Part shown: piece after piece, positions 8,403-15,850 of the stretch
Layout: every line of letters begins with the position of its first letter
Numbering within the stretch: the stretch's first letter is position 1
NCBI RefSeq assembly: GCF_012971725.1
Contig: NZ_CP048833.1
Location: 4,092,001-4,156,000, forward strand
Length of the DNA: 64,000 bases
Reading direction: 5' to 3'
From: Pseudomonas multiresinivorans
GTDB taxonomy: Bacteria; Pseudomonadota; Gammaproteobacteria; Pseudomonadales; Pseudomonadaceae
Program-made: the position numbers and the translations under genes
The notes under the pieces: model-generated
Database searches by the model: none
What the model saw: only the letters and a program-made list of their open reading frames with translations
Told to the model about the DNA's origin: nothing

Positions 8403-9218
8403 TCATCGCCGCTGGGCGAGGAACCAGTCGGCAACGAAGTTGACGGCGATCGCCAGCACGCCGATGGCGGCGGCAGGGATCAATGGCGTCAGGTCGCCAA
8501 AGGAAATCAGCGAGGCGTTCTCGCGGACCATGCTGCCCCAGTCCGCCAGCGGCGGTTGCAGCCCCAGGCCGAGGAACGACAGCGAGGAAATGGTCAGGAA
8601 CACGAAGCAGAAGCGCAGGCCGAATTCCGCCACCAGCGGTGCCCGCACGTTGGGCAGCAGTTCCACCGCCACCAGCCAGAACAGCCCTTCGCCGCGCAGC
8701 CGGGCAACTTCCATGTAGTCGGTCACCACCACGTTGAGCGACACCGAGCGCGCCAGGCGGAAGATGCGCGTGGCGTCCACCAGGGCGATGACGAACACCA
8801 GGTTGGCGATGCTGGTGCCGAAGATGGTCAGCAACAGCAGCGCGCAGATCAGCTGCGGCACCGCCATCAGCACGTCCACCAGGCGTGACAGCGCGCTGTC
8901 CACCCAGCCGCCCATGGCAGCGGCGATCAGCCCCAGCGAACCGCCGATGAAGAAGGCCAGCGCGGTGGACAGCAGCGCGATGCCGATGGTGTTGCGCGCG
9001 GCGAAGATCACCCGCGAGAGCATGTCGCGCCCCAGAGCGTCGGTGCCCAGCCAGTGCTGCGCACTCCAGGGATCGTATTCGCCGCCGACGATCTCGGTCT
9101 CGCCGAAGGGTGCCACCAGCGGGCCGAACAGCGCGAGGAAGGTGTAGAAAAGGATGATCAGCAGGCCGATGCGGGCGGTCCAGGTCATCTGTTTGAAGGT
9201 TGCGATCAAGGCATTCAT
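8403..9218 (-). CDS. ABC transporter permease (DppC type)
   Basis: The 271-residue membrane protein has about six hydrophobic segments. It begins with a transmembrane helix (IGLLIILFYTFLALFGPLVAP) and the typical N-terminal domain ending in HWLGTDALGRDMLSR, a hallmark of the DppC/OppC branch. The EAA loop that contacts the ATPase is seen around YMEVARLRGEGLFWLVAVEL. It starts 10 bp after the DppB-type gene. Its product should pair with that permease in the inner membrane. Confidence 0.93.
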   Translation of the reverse strand: MNALIATFKQMTWTARIGLLIILFYTFLALFGPLVAPFGETEIVGGEYDPWSAQHWLGTDALGRDMLSRVIFAARNTIGIALLSTALAFFIGGSLGLIAAAMGGWVDSALSRLVDVLMAVPQLICALLLLTIFGTSIANLVFVIALVDATRIFRLARSVSLNVVVTDYMEVARLRGEGLFWLVAVELLPNVRAPLVAEFGLRFCFVFLTISSLSFLGLGLQPPLADWGSMVRENASLISFGDLTPLIPAAAIGVLAIAVNFVADWFLAQRR

Positions 9219-9228
9219 CGTTTCGCCC

Positions 9229-10185
9229 TCACTGGCGATGCAGCAGGCGCGGATTGGTAACGATGGACAGCACGTCGGCGAGCAGATTGATGCCGATGTA
9301 GACCACCGCGAAGATGCAGCAACAGGCCTGGACCACCATGACGTCGCGCTTGATCACCGAGTCCACCATCAGTTGCCCGAGGCCGGGGTAGACGAACACC
9401 ACCTCGACCACCACCACGCCGGTGATCAGGTAAGCGAGGTTCACCGCGATGACATTGACGATGGGCGCCCAGGCGTTAGGCAGCGCGTGGCGCAGGACGA
9501 TCTTCAGCCGCGACAACCCCTTGAGCCGGGCCATCTCGATGTAGGGCAACTGCAGCAGGTCGAGTACCGCGATACGCGTCATGCGCATCATGTGGGCGGT
9601 GATCACCAGGGTCAGCGTCAGCGCCGGCAGGAAGGCCGCCTGCAAGTGGTCGAGCAGGCTCGCCGAGGCCGGCACGTCGGCGATGGAAGGAAACAGCGGG
9701 TGCTTCACCGCCAGCCAGAGGATCAGGATGTAGCCGATGAAGAACTCCGGCAGCGACACCGCCGCCAGGGACACGATGTTCACCACCCGGTCGTAGATCG
9801 AATCCTTGTAGAGCGCCGCGAACAGCCCCAGCAGCAGCGCCAGCGGCACCGCGATCAGCGCTGTGTAGCCGGCCAGGAACAGGGTGTTCAGCAGGCGCTG
9901 GCCGATCAGTTCGGACACCGCCCGGCCGTTGGACAGCGAGGTGCCGAAGTCGCCCTGCAGGCTGCCCAGCAGCCAGTTCAGGTAGCGGCTCAGCGCGGGC
10001 TGGTCCAGCCCCAGCTCGTGGCGCAGGGCATGCAGCGCCTCGGGCGTGGCGGACTGGCCGAGCAGCTTCTGCGCCATGTCGCCGGGCAGCAGCTGCACCG
10101 CCGCGAAAATGAGTGCGGAGACGCCCAACAGGGTCAGGGCTCCGAGAAGAATACGCCGCAAGAGAATGGGATAAATCAAAGCCAT
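9229..10185 (-). CDS. ABC transporter permease (DppB type)
   Basis: The 318-residue DppB/OppB-branch permease has an N-terminal helix, then a periplasmic loop with FGTSLSNGRAVSELI, then the core helices. The EAA loop is visible as YIEMARLKGLSRLKIVLRHALPNA. It is the first gene of the transporter block, 135 bp downstream of the hydrolase gene. That gap holds a short tandem repeat and a stem-loop, so transporter expression may be set separately from the enzyme genes upstream. Confidence 0.93.
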   Translation of the reverse strand: MALIYPILLRRILLGALTLLGVSALIFAAVQLLPGDMAQKLLGQSATPEALHALRHELGLDQPALSRYLNWLLGSLQGDFGTSLSNGRAVSELIGQRLLNTLFLAGYTALIAVPLALLLGLFAALYKDSIYDRVVNIVSLAAVSLPEFFIGYILILWLAVKHPLFPSIADVPASASLLDHLQAAFLPALTLTLVITAHMMRMTRIAVLDLLQLPYIEMARLKGLSRLKIVLRHALPNAWAPIVNVIAVNLAYLITGVVVVEVVFVYPGLGQLMVDSVIKRDVMVVQACCCIFAVVYIGINLLADVLSIVTNPRLLHRQ

Positions 10186-10219
10186 GGTGTCGACCTGCTG
10201 ATCGGTTGGGCCGTTGTTG

Positions 10220-10259
10220 TTTTTCTGGTTATGGTTTTTCTGGTTATGGTTTTGCTGGT
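10220..10259. repeat. 15-bp tandem repeat in an operon gap
   Basis: The unit TTTTTCTGGTTATGG occurs twice back to back (10220-10234, 10235-10249), followed by a decayed third copy (TTTTGCTGGT). It is AT-rich compared with its surroundings and lies in the 135-bp gap just upstream of the permease start, so copy-number change would alter the leader but no protein. Confidence 0.8.
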
Positions 10260-10275
10260 CTTTGCGCGGTCACGG

Positions 10276-10301
10276 GGAGGGTCGGGCAGTGCCCACCCTC
10301 C
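10276..10301 (-). terminator. stem-loop after the hydrolase gene (possible partial terminator)
   Basis: GGAGGGT-c-GGGC and GCCC-ACCCTCC pair over 11 positions with one bulge and a three-base loop (AGT). It lies 20 bases past the hydrolase stop on the minus strand. There is no T tract, and the downstream genes seem to belong to the same unit, so attenuation or mRNA-end protection is more likely than full termination. Confidence 0.5.
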
Positions 10302-10320
10302 TCCGGCGTATCGGCAGGTG

Positions 10321-11103
10321 TTAGTGCGAGGCCTTGTCCAGGAAGGCTTTCAGGTGGGGCACCACCTGGTCGCTCGCTTCGATCAGGATGGCGTGCTTGA
10401 GGTCCGGCAGTACCACCAGCTGCGAGTGCGGCAACGCCTCGGCGATCTGCCGGTTCAGGCCCGGATTGCAGCCGCCGTCGAACTCGCCGGTGAGCACCAG
10501 GCACGGTTGCGTCACTTCATGCAGCCAGGGCGCCATCTCGGTCTCCGCGTAGATGTGGAAGACGTTGAGGAAGACCTCGGCCGGCGTGTCCATGACCTGC
10601 TGCTTGCGCCATTCGATGACCTCCGGGTGCGCCGCGCAGAAGCTCTCGGTGAACCAGCGCTGGGTCAGCGTATCCAGCACCGGGCCGATGCCCTTTTCTT
10701 CCATGGCGCGGACCACCTTGCGCACATTCTCGCTGTCCTGCGGCGAGCGGAATGCCGCAGTGGACAGCAGCCCGACGCTCAGCACGTGCTGCGGATACTT
10801 GTGCGCATAGGCCGGGCCGATCATCCCGCCGAGGGAGTGGCCGATGATGTGCATCTGCTCGATGCCCAGCCGCGCACGCAGCGCTTCGAGGTCCTCGACC
10901 AGTTCGTCCAGGCCGAACGCTTGTGTCGGCAGCGGCGATTCGCCGTGGCCGCGCAGGTCATAGCGGATGCAGGTGAAGCTGTCCTTCAGCGCCTCGGTGA
11001 CCTTGTCCCAGCCGGTCTTGCGCGCGCCGATGCCGTGCACCATCACCAGGGCGGGGCCCTGTCCGTCCACGACGTAGGCGCAATCGATTGCCTTGCTCAT
11101 CAC
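10321..11103 (-). CDS. alpha/beta-fold hydrolase
   Basis: The 260-residue enzyme has the oxyanion region VMVHGIGARKTGW, the nucleophile elbow IIGHSLGGMIG, a late acid in LTGEFDGGCNPG and the histidine in DLKHAIL, so the triad is complete. It is of the size and layout of 3-oxoadipate enol-lactonase, RutD and carbon-carbon bond hydrolases. It follows the tautomerase gene by 8 bp. In this operon it would be expected to hydrolyse a ring-opened, lactone or carbamoyl intermediate made by the LLM monooxygenase. That step is inference. Confidence 0.9.
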   Translation of the reverse strand: MMSKAIDCAYVVDGQGPALVMVHGIGARKTGWDKVTEALKDSFTCIRYDLRGHGESPLPTQAFGLDELVEDLEALRARLGIEQMHIIGHSLGGMIGPAYAHKYPQHVLSVGLLSTAAFRSPQDSENVRKVVRAMEEKGIGPVLDTLTQRWFTESFCAAHPEVIEWRKQQVMDTPAEVFLNVFHIYAETEMAPWLHEVTQPCLVLTGEFDGGCNPGLNRQIAEALPHSQLVVLPDLKHAILIEASDQVVPHLKAFLDKASH

Positions 11104-11111
11104 GCGCCTCC

Positions 11112-11321
11112 TCAGCCCTGGGCCTTTGCTTCTGCGATGATCTCTGCGTAGCTGCGGCCGCCTACGCCCCAGTCGGCCGGGTCCACCTCCTTGAGCAGGA
11201 TGGTGACTGCCTGTGCCTTGCCGCCGCAGACCTGGAGGTAGGTGTCGGTCAGCGCCTGGATCAGCTCGCGTTTCTTTTCGGCGGTACGTCCGGGGAAGAG
11301 TTCTACGGTAAGCAGGGGCAT
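11112..11321 (-). CDS. 4-oxalocrotonate tautomerase-family protein
   Basis: The protein has only 69 residues, the normal size of a 4-OT subunit. It begins MPLLTVELFPGRTAEKKREL; after loss of Met, Pro-1 is the catalytic base of this family. Its ATG overlaps the stop of the LLM gene (TGATG), so translation is likely coupled. 4-OT family enzymes convert enol and keto forms of unsaturated acids and form small homo-oligomers. Here it probably isomerises an unsaturated intermediate between the monooxygenase and the hydrolase. Confidence 0.9.
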   Translation of the reverse strand: MPLLTVELFPGRTAEKKRELIQALTDTYLQVCGGKAQAVTILLKEVDPADWGVGGRSYAEIIAEAKAQG

Positions 11322-12373
11322 CAGCCGGTCCTCTTGTTCAGGTTGGGTTGGTTCGAGCGGGAGCTGAAGTGCGGAATGACCTGCTCGCCGAAGCGCCGCA
11401 TCATGTCCAGGCTGTCCTCCTGGGACTGGCCGAAGTTGGCGGTCATGATCACTTCGTCGATGCCGGCCTCGGCATAAGCGGAAAGCTGGTCGATCATATG
11501 CTCGCGGGTGCAGATCAGCAGGTTCTTGCCCAGCTCCTCGATGGACTGCTGGCGTGGCAGCGCTTCGATGCCACCGCCATGGACGATGCCCGGCCCGGTG
11601 AACACGTTGTCGAAGCGGCGGTAGTACTCGTAGGCAAGTTGCAGCTTCTCGCGGGCGTCGGCTTCATCGCGGGCGAGATAGGTCGCACGCTGCAGCGAGA
11701 GCCGGGCGCGTCCGGCGGATTTCACTTTCGCCTCGGCGTTGCCACGGCGGAAGGCGTTGACCTGGTCCAGCAGCATCTGGTGATCGCCGCTCAGCGGCGT
11801 GGTCTGCACCGAGAAGCCATGGCGCGCGCAGGCCTGGATGCCCTCGGGCGCCATGCTCGCCACCACCAGCGGAATTTCCCGCTCGGGGCGCGGCATCACG
11901 GTCAGCGGGCCGAACTGGTAGTACTTGCCGTCCCAGCTCACTTCCTTGCGCGTCAGCAGGGCCTGCAGCACGGCCAGGGATTCGTCGAAGCGCTCGCGGG
12001 TCTCGCTCATCGGCACGCCGAGCATCTCGATCTCGTACTTGAAGGCGCCGCGTCCCACGCCCAGCACCAGGCGGCCGTCGCACAGGGCATCGGCCTGCAC
12101 CACTTCGCCGGCGAATACCCGCATGTCGCGGATCGGCAGCACAGCGATGGACGTGGCCAGCTCGATGTGCCGGGTGACCGCCGCGATCTTCACCGCCATC
12201 TGCAGCGGCGACGGCACCAGCAGGATGTTGATCAGGTGGTGCTCGGGGATGGAAATGCCGGCATAGCCGACCTCTTCCGCCACCACGGCCTGCTCGACCA
12301 TATGCTCGTAGAGCTGTTTGCCGGAGGCATCCGGATCGGGCAGGTAGGAGCTGAGGAAATGGTTGAATTCCAT
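11321..12373 (-). CDS. LLM-class flavin-dependent monooxygenase
   Basis: The 350-residue protein is of the bacterial luciferase-like (LLM) family. It shows GYAGISIPEHH near the N-terminus, the LATSIAVLPIRDM barrel strand, and DGRLVLGVGRGAFKYE, the conserved 'GR..LGVGRG' segment. These enzymes use reduced FMN supplied by a partner reductase, here encoded by the gene directly upstream. The start may be ATG at 12373 or an in-frame GTG at 12385; neither has a strong ribosome site. It would oxygenate the compound imported by the ABC system. The substrate is unknown; a heterocycle or amide is a guess based on other LLM operons with hydrolase and semialdehyde dehydrogenase genes. Confidence 0.9.
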   Translation of the reverse strand: MEFNHFLSSYLPDPDASGKQLYEHMVEQAVVAEEVGYAGISIPEHHLINILLVPSPLQMAVKIAAVTRHIELATSIAVLPIRDMRVFAGEVVQADALCDGRLVLGVGRGAFKYEIEMLGVPMSETRERFDESLAVLQALLTRKEVSWDGKYYQFGPLTVMPRPEREIPLVVASMAPEGIQACARHGFSVQTTPLSGDHQMLLDQVNAFRRGNAEAKVKSAGRARLSLQRATYLARDEADAREKLQLAYEYYRRFDNVFTGPGIVHGGGIEALPRQQSIEELGKNLLICTREHMIDQLSAYAEAGIDEVIMTANFGQSQEDSLDMMRRFGEQVIPHFSSRSNQPNLNKRTG

Positions 12374-12394
12374 GTTGTTGTCCACTCGGTGGTC

Positions 12395-13390
12395 TTAGTG
12401 TTTCCAGTCCAGCCAATGCACGGGCTTGCCCGCGATGCCGGCGATTCGTCCGCCATCGGCGGTGTCGCAATAGATGCCGAAGCTGTCGGCCTGCCGCTCG
12501 CTGAAGAAGCGGTGGAGCATGCTGATGCAGTAGTCGCCGCGAACCAGCAGCCAGGGCTCGTCCTCGGCACGGAAGACCCGCACTTCCCGCCCGACGTCGC
12601 CGGACAGCGCCAGTTCGGCGCTGGCGTCGGCGCGGAAGACCAGGCGGGTGAAGTCATCGCCCGCCTCCTCGAACATCGAGTAGATGAACGATACCTCCCC
12701 CACCAGGCCGACCCGGCGGAAGACCTCATCGATGACCGCCTTCTGGCTCACCCCGGCCCGCCAGAACACCTCCGGGATGCTCCAGTGCTCCTGGTCCGGC
12801 TCGCGCACCAGCAGCACACCGTTGTCGCGGCCGATCAGGCACCCGACCTTGAGCGCACTGCCGCGCTCCACCTGGATGGCCTTGGCCCCTTCGGCGAAGT
12901 CGATGTAGCTGCCGCGGAAGTAGCCCAGCGGGCTGCCGACGCTGCTGCGGTAGCGCTGCACCTCGCCGATCAGGATCACGTGGTCACCCGCTTCCACCAG
13001 GCTGTGGCGCCGGCAGCTGAGCACGCTCAGGCTGTCGGCCAGGCACGGCACGTCGGCCTCGCAGGACAACAGCTCGACCCCGGCGAACTTGTCGGCTGAG
13101 CGCCCGGCGAAGCGGTTCGACAGGTCGCGCTGCCAGTCGCCGAGGATGTTGACGGCGAAGCGTTCGGCCGCGCTGAAGACCGCCAGGCTGCCGGCGCTTT
13201 TGGCGATGCACACCAGCACCAGCGCCGGGCTCAGCGAGACCGACGTGAAGGAGTTCGCCGTGAAGCCGCGCGGCGTGCCGTCGGCCTCGCGGGTGGTGAC
13301 GATGGTGACGCCGGTCATGAAGGTGCCAAAGACGTTGCGCAGGCTGCGCGTGTCGTCCGAGCTGACCGAATGCCAGTCGAGGTTGCTCAT
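12395..13390 (-). CDS. flavin reductase fused to a Nudix-like domain
   Basis: Residues 1 to about 160 are a flavin-reductase-like split-barrel domain: VFGTFMTGVTIVTTREADGT, GFTANSFTSVSLSP and FAVNILGDWQRDLSNRFAG. This class supplies reduced FMN/FAD to two-component monooxygenases. From about residue 195 a second domain (VGCLIGRDNGVLLVREPDQ onward) resembles a Nudix fold, but the catalytic Nudix box is degenerate (GVSQKAVIDEVFRRVGL lacks the REUxEE glutamates). The total is 331 residues, about twice a lone reductase. GGAGAACGGG precedes the start at 13390; the frame running on to 13732 overlaps the upstream gene and is rejected. The second domain may be a ligand sensor or a docking module. Confidence 0.88.
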   Translation of the reverse strand: MSNLDWHSVSSDDTRSLRNVFGTFMTGVTIVTTREADGTPRGFTANSFTSVSLSPALVLVCIAKSAGSLAVFSAAERFAVNILGDWQRDLSNRFAGRSADKFAGVELLSCEADVPCLADSLSVLSCRRHSLVEAGDHVILIGEVQRYRSSVGSPLGYFRGSYIDFAEGAKAIQVERGSALKVGCLIGRDNGVLLVREPDQEHWSIPEVFWRAGVSQKAVIDEVFRRVGLVGEVSFIYSMFEEAGDDFTRLVFRADASAELALSGDVGREVRVFRAEDEPWLLVRGDYCISMLHRFFSERQADSFGIYCDTADGGRIAGIAGKPVHWLDWKH

Positions 13391-13404
13391 CCCGTTCTCC
13401 CGCT

Positions 13405-14985
13405 TCACGCCAGCGACCAGCGCTCGATGGCGCGCATGCCGTCCAGGGCCATGTCGCCGGCCACGGTCGGCGACGTCACCACGTCGTTGCCCATGCCCAT
13501 GATGTGGTTCATGAACATCGGCACCACGGTGGAGCCCTCGTCGCGCAGCATCGCCTGCATGTCCCAGTAGATGGCCTTGCGCCGGGCCTCGTCGAGCTCG
13601 GAGCGGGCCTGCAGCATCAGCTTGTCGAAGCGCTCGTTGTTCCACTGGGTGTCCCCCCAGGACGCGCCACTGGCGTAGATCTGGCTGAAGATCCAGTCCG
13701 GCGTGGCGCGGCCGGTCCAGTAGCACATGCACATGGGCTTCTTCGACCAGACGTTGATCCAGTAACCGTCATTGGATTCGCGCACCACCTTGAGGTTGAT
13801 GCCGGCCTTGCGCGCGCTTTCCTCGAACAGCACGCCGGCATCCACCGCCCCGGCGAAGGCCGCGTCGGCGGCGCTGATGCTGATGTCCAGGCTGTCCAGC
13901 CCGGCCTGCTTGAGGTAGAAGCGCGCCTTGTCCGGGTCGTACTGGCGCTGCGGCAATTCGCTGTTGAAGTACTTCTGCTGGCGGCCGATGGGGTGGTCGT
14001 TGCCGACGCTGCCATGGCCGCGCAGGATCGACTTCACCCACTGCTCGCGATCCACCGCGTGCTTGAGCGCCAGGCGTACCTTGTTGTCCTGGAACGGGCT
14101 GACCTGGGCGATCATCGGCATGGTCGCGTGGTTCAGGCCGGTGACCTCGGCGATGCGCACCTTGTTGCTGCGCTGCAGCAGCGACAGGGTCTTGATCTCC
14201 ACGCGGTTGATCACGTTGACCTTGCCGGTGAGCAGCGCGTTCTGACGTGCCACGGAGTCGGCGATGGCGATCAGCTCTGCCTCCTCGACGTGCGCCCGGC
14301 CCGGCTTCCAGTAGTTGGGGTTGCGCACTACAAAGGCACGGACACCGGGGTTGTACTCCTTGAGCATGTAGCCACCGGTGCCCACGCCGGAGCGCCAGTC
14401 CACCTGGCCGTCGGCGCCACGCGGCAGGATGCTCAGGTGGTAGTCGCTCATCAGCACGGGGAAGTCGGCGTTGCCGCCCTTGAGGCTGACGCGCACCGTC
14501 GAGTCATCGACCGCCTTCACTTCCTCGATCTGCGAGACGATCGATTTGGACAGGGACTTGGAGCCGTCCTTGCGGTGGTAGTCGAGCGTGGCCACCACGT
14601 CGTCGGCGACGAAGGGCTTGCCGTTGTGGAACTGCACGCCACTGCGCAGCTTGAAGGTCCAGACCCTGGCGTCCGGCGAGGACTCCCAGGACTCGGCCAG
14701 TTCGGGAATGGCGTTGCCGCTGCTGTCGATCTCCACCAGGTTGCCGCGCAGCGCCTGGCTCAGCAGCATCATGAAGTCGTCTTCGGCCAGGCCCGGATCT
14801 AGGCTGTCGGTGGTCGACGCACCGGCCAGGCCGAACACCAGTCGCCCGCCCTTCTTCGGCTCGGCGAATGCCGGCAACGGCAGACCGCCCAGCAGCACAC
14901 CGGCCCACAACAATCCCATCGTCCCTTTCACCAGGTCACGACGGGTTACGCCGGAGGATGGCTCCCCAGGTTGCTTTTCCTTCAT
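13405..14985 (-). CDS. ABC transporter substrate-binding protein (SBP_bac_5), Tat-exported
   Basis: The 526-residue periplasmic protein of the peptide/opine/nickel family (cluster C) carries a twin-arginine leader, VTRRDLVKGTMGLLWAGVLL, ending in PAFA. The mature part begins with GGRLVFGLAG and contains LAESWESSPDARVWTFKLRSGVQFHNGKPF, a segment characteristic of DppA/OppA relatives. Tat export suggests folding before transport. It is the first gene of the operon, 15 bp ahead of the flavin reductase gene, downstream of a promoter bracketed by palindromic operators. Confidence 0.93.
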   Translation of the reverse strand: MKEKQPGEPSSGVTRRDLVKGTMGLLWAGVLLGGLPLPAFAEPKKGGRLVFGLAGASTTDSLDPGLAEDDFMMLLSQALRGNLVEIDSSGNAIPELAESWESSPDARVWTFKLRSGVQFHNGKPFVADDVVATLDYHRKDGSKSLSKSIVSQIEEVKAVDDSTVRVSLKGGNADFPVLMSDYHLSILPRGADGQVDWRSGVGTGGYMLKEYNPGVRAFVVRNPNYWKPGRAHVEEAELIAIADSVARQNALLTGKVNVINRVEIKTLSLLQRSNKVRIAEVTGLNHATMPMIAQVSPFQDNKVRLALKHAVDREQWVKSILRGHGSVGNDHPIGRQQKYFNSELPQRQYDPDKARFYLKQAGLDSLDISISAADAAFAGAVDAGVLFEESARKAGINLKVVRESNDGYWINVWSKKPMCMCYWTGRATPDWIFSQIYASGASWGDTQWNNERFDKLMLQARSELDEARRKAIYWDMQAMLRDEGSTVVPMFMNHIMGMGNDVVTSPTVAGDMALDGMRAIERWSLA

Positions 14986-15012
14986 CCCACACCTCGCAAG
15001 ACACGTGAGTTT

Positions 15013-15026
15013 TGTACGACCGTACA
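15013..15026. promoter_or_regulatory. operator copy 1 (TGTAC-N4-GTACA)
   Basis: TGTAC-GACC-GTACA is a perfect 5-bp dyad 27 bp upstream of the binding-protein start, in the 5' leader. Same core as copies 2 and 3. Confidence 0.55.
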
Positions 15027-15113
15027 GGCATAGGACGAGGTTGCACCTGCGGTCTTCTGATTGTTTTTATCGCCTCAATGCGGCTGCCAAAGCGCTCTCT
15101 GTCGGATTACTTT

Positions 15114-15127
15114 TGGACAGTCGTACA
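15114..15127. promoter_or_regulatory. operator copy 2 (one mismatch), over the predicted start site
   Basis: TGGAC-AGTC-GTACA matches the dyad except for one base in the left arm. It begins just downstream of the predicted -10, so a bound repressor would cover the start point. Confidence 0.5.
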
Positions 15128-15128
15128 G

Positions 15129-15158
15129 ATTATTAGCGACAAAAATCGGAGCGCGCAA
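15129..15158 (-). promoter_or_regulatory. predicted sigma-70 promoter of the ABC/LLM operon
   Basis: On the minus strand TTGCGC (15158-15153) and TAATAAT (15135-15129) are 17 bases apart. The -10 is good and the -35 is weak. Operators 2 and 3 flank this pair on either side. Confidence 0.45.
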
Positions 15159-15163
15159 GAAAT

Positions 15164-15183
15164 TTCTGTACAGTCGTACAGAA
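15164..15183. promoter_or_regulatory. operator copy 3, perfect 8-bp dyad
   Basis: TTCTGTAC and GTACAGAA form a perfect 8-bp inverted repeat around AGTC, the strongest of the three sites, just upstream of the predicted -35. Its centre is 53 bp from that of copy 2, about five helical turns, so cooperative binding on one face of the DNA is possible. Confidence 0.65.
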
Positions 15184-15278
15184 TGATCTGGCAAACCGGT
15201 TGGTGTGATGACGCACCGGCCGCGACAACAACGGAAGATCACTTGGGGTAAAGGCCAGCCGGAAGCCGCTTGAGGCCA

Positions 15279-15309
15279 GCAGGCGCGGAACGGCTGCTCC
15301 GCTGCCTGC
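15279..15309 (-). terminator. stem-loop after the cupin gene
   Basis: GCAGGC-GCGGA pairs with TCCGC-t-GCCTGC (11 pairs, one bulge, eight-base loop), about 18 bases past the cupin stop on the minus strand. No T tract. Confidence 0.5.
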
Positions 15310-15326
15310 AGGTCGTCGTAGCCGGC

Positions 15327-15674
15327 TCAGGCCTGCCGGACGATATCCACCGAGATTTCCACGGCGGTGACGCTGCCGCGGTTCTCCAGCCAGTGCGTGG
15401 TGCTGTGGTCTTCGGGCCAGCCGACACCCGGCCCATAGTCCGTGGCGAGGCCGTTGCGGTGATCAGTGATGGTGCCCTGGAGGATGAACACAGTGCCGGG
15501 TCGGTCCACATGGTCATGGACAGGCCCGAAGACGCCGCCGGGCTCGATGGTCACCCGGCGCATCCGCAATTGGCGGCCCGCCATGCCCTCGATCTCGGGA
15601 CCGAGATCGACCGATGACAACAGTTCCACCGTCACGCCTCGCGTATCAGGTGCTACTTCCTGGCCGTTCATCAT
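15327..15674 (-). CDS. small cupin-domain protein
   Basis: The 115-residue protein is a single beta-barrel cupin. Motif 1 is visible as GPVHDHVDRPGTVFILQG, with two of the usual metal-binding histidines and a run to a glycine. The second motif is near WLENRGSVTAVEISVDIV. The size fits single-domain cupins that either bind a metal or act as small isomerases or dioxygenase relatives. There is no close functional neighbour: a stem-loop follows and the next gene is separated by a terminator hairpin. The start may be either of the two adjacent ATG codons. The reaction is unknown. Confidence 0.8.
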   Translation of the reverse strand: MMNGQEVAPDTRGVTVELLSSVDLGPEIEGMAGRQLRMRRVTIEPGGVFGPVHDHVDRPGTVFILQGTITDHRNGLATDYGPGVGWPEDHSTTHWLENRGSVTAVEISVDIVRQA

Positions 15675-15768
15675 GCGTGCCTCGCCGAGCGACAGGCTCT
15701 CTCTGTCAGTAAAGCCCCTGGCAGGCAGGGCTCGAAGCGAAGTGACGGAGGGTTATTCAGCCCACGAC

Positions 15769-15794
15769 TGCTCGGGCGCCAGGACGCCCGAGCA
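15769..15794 (-). terminator. terminator hairpin after the sulfatase-family gene
   Basis: TGCTCGGGCG and CGCCCGAGCA form a perfect 10-bp stem with loop CCAGGA, about 57 bases past the stop of the minus-strand LtaS-like gene. Confidence 0.6.
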
Positions 15795-15850
15795 CGAGCA
15801 AGCTCAGCTGGCTCCCGCAAAAGAGCAGGGCCGATTCAACGGCCCCGCAT

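Noticed and set aside
13391..13732. N-terminal extension of the flavin reductase frame
   Set aside because: It overlaps the binding-protein gene in another frame and lacks family similarity; GGAGAACGGG marks the start at 13390.
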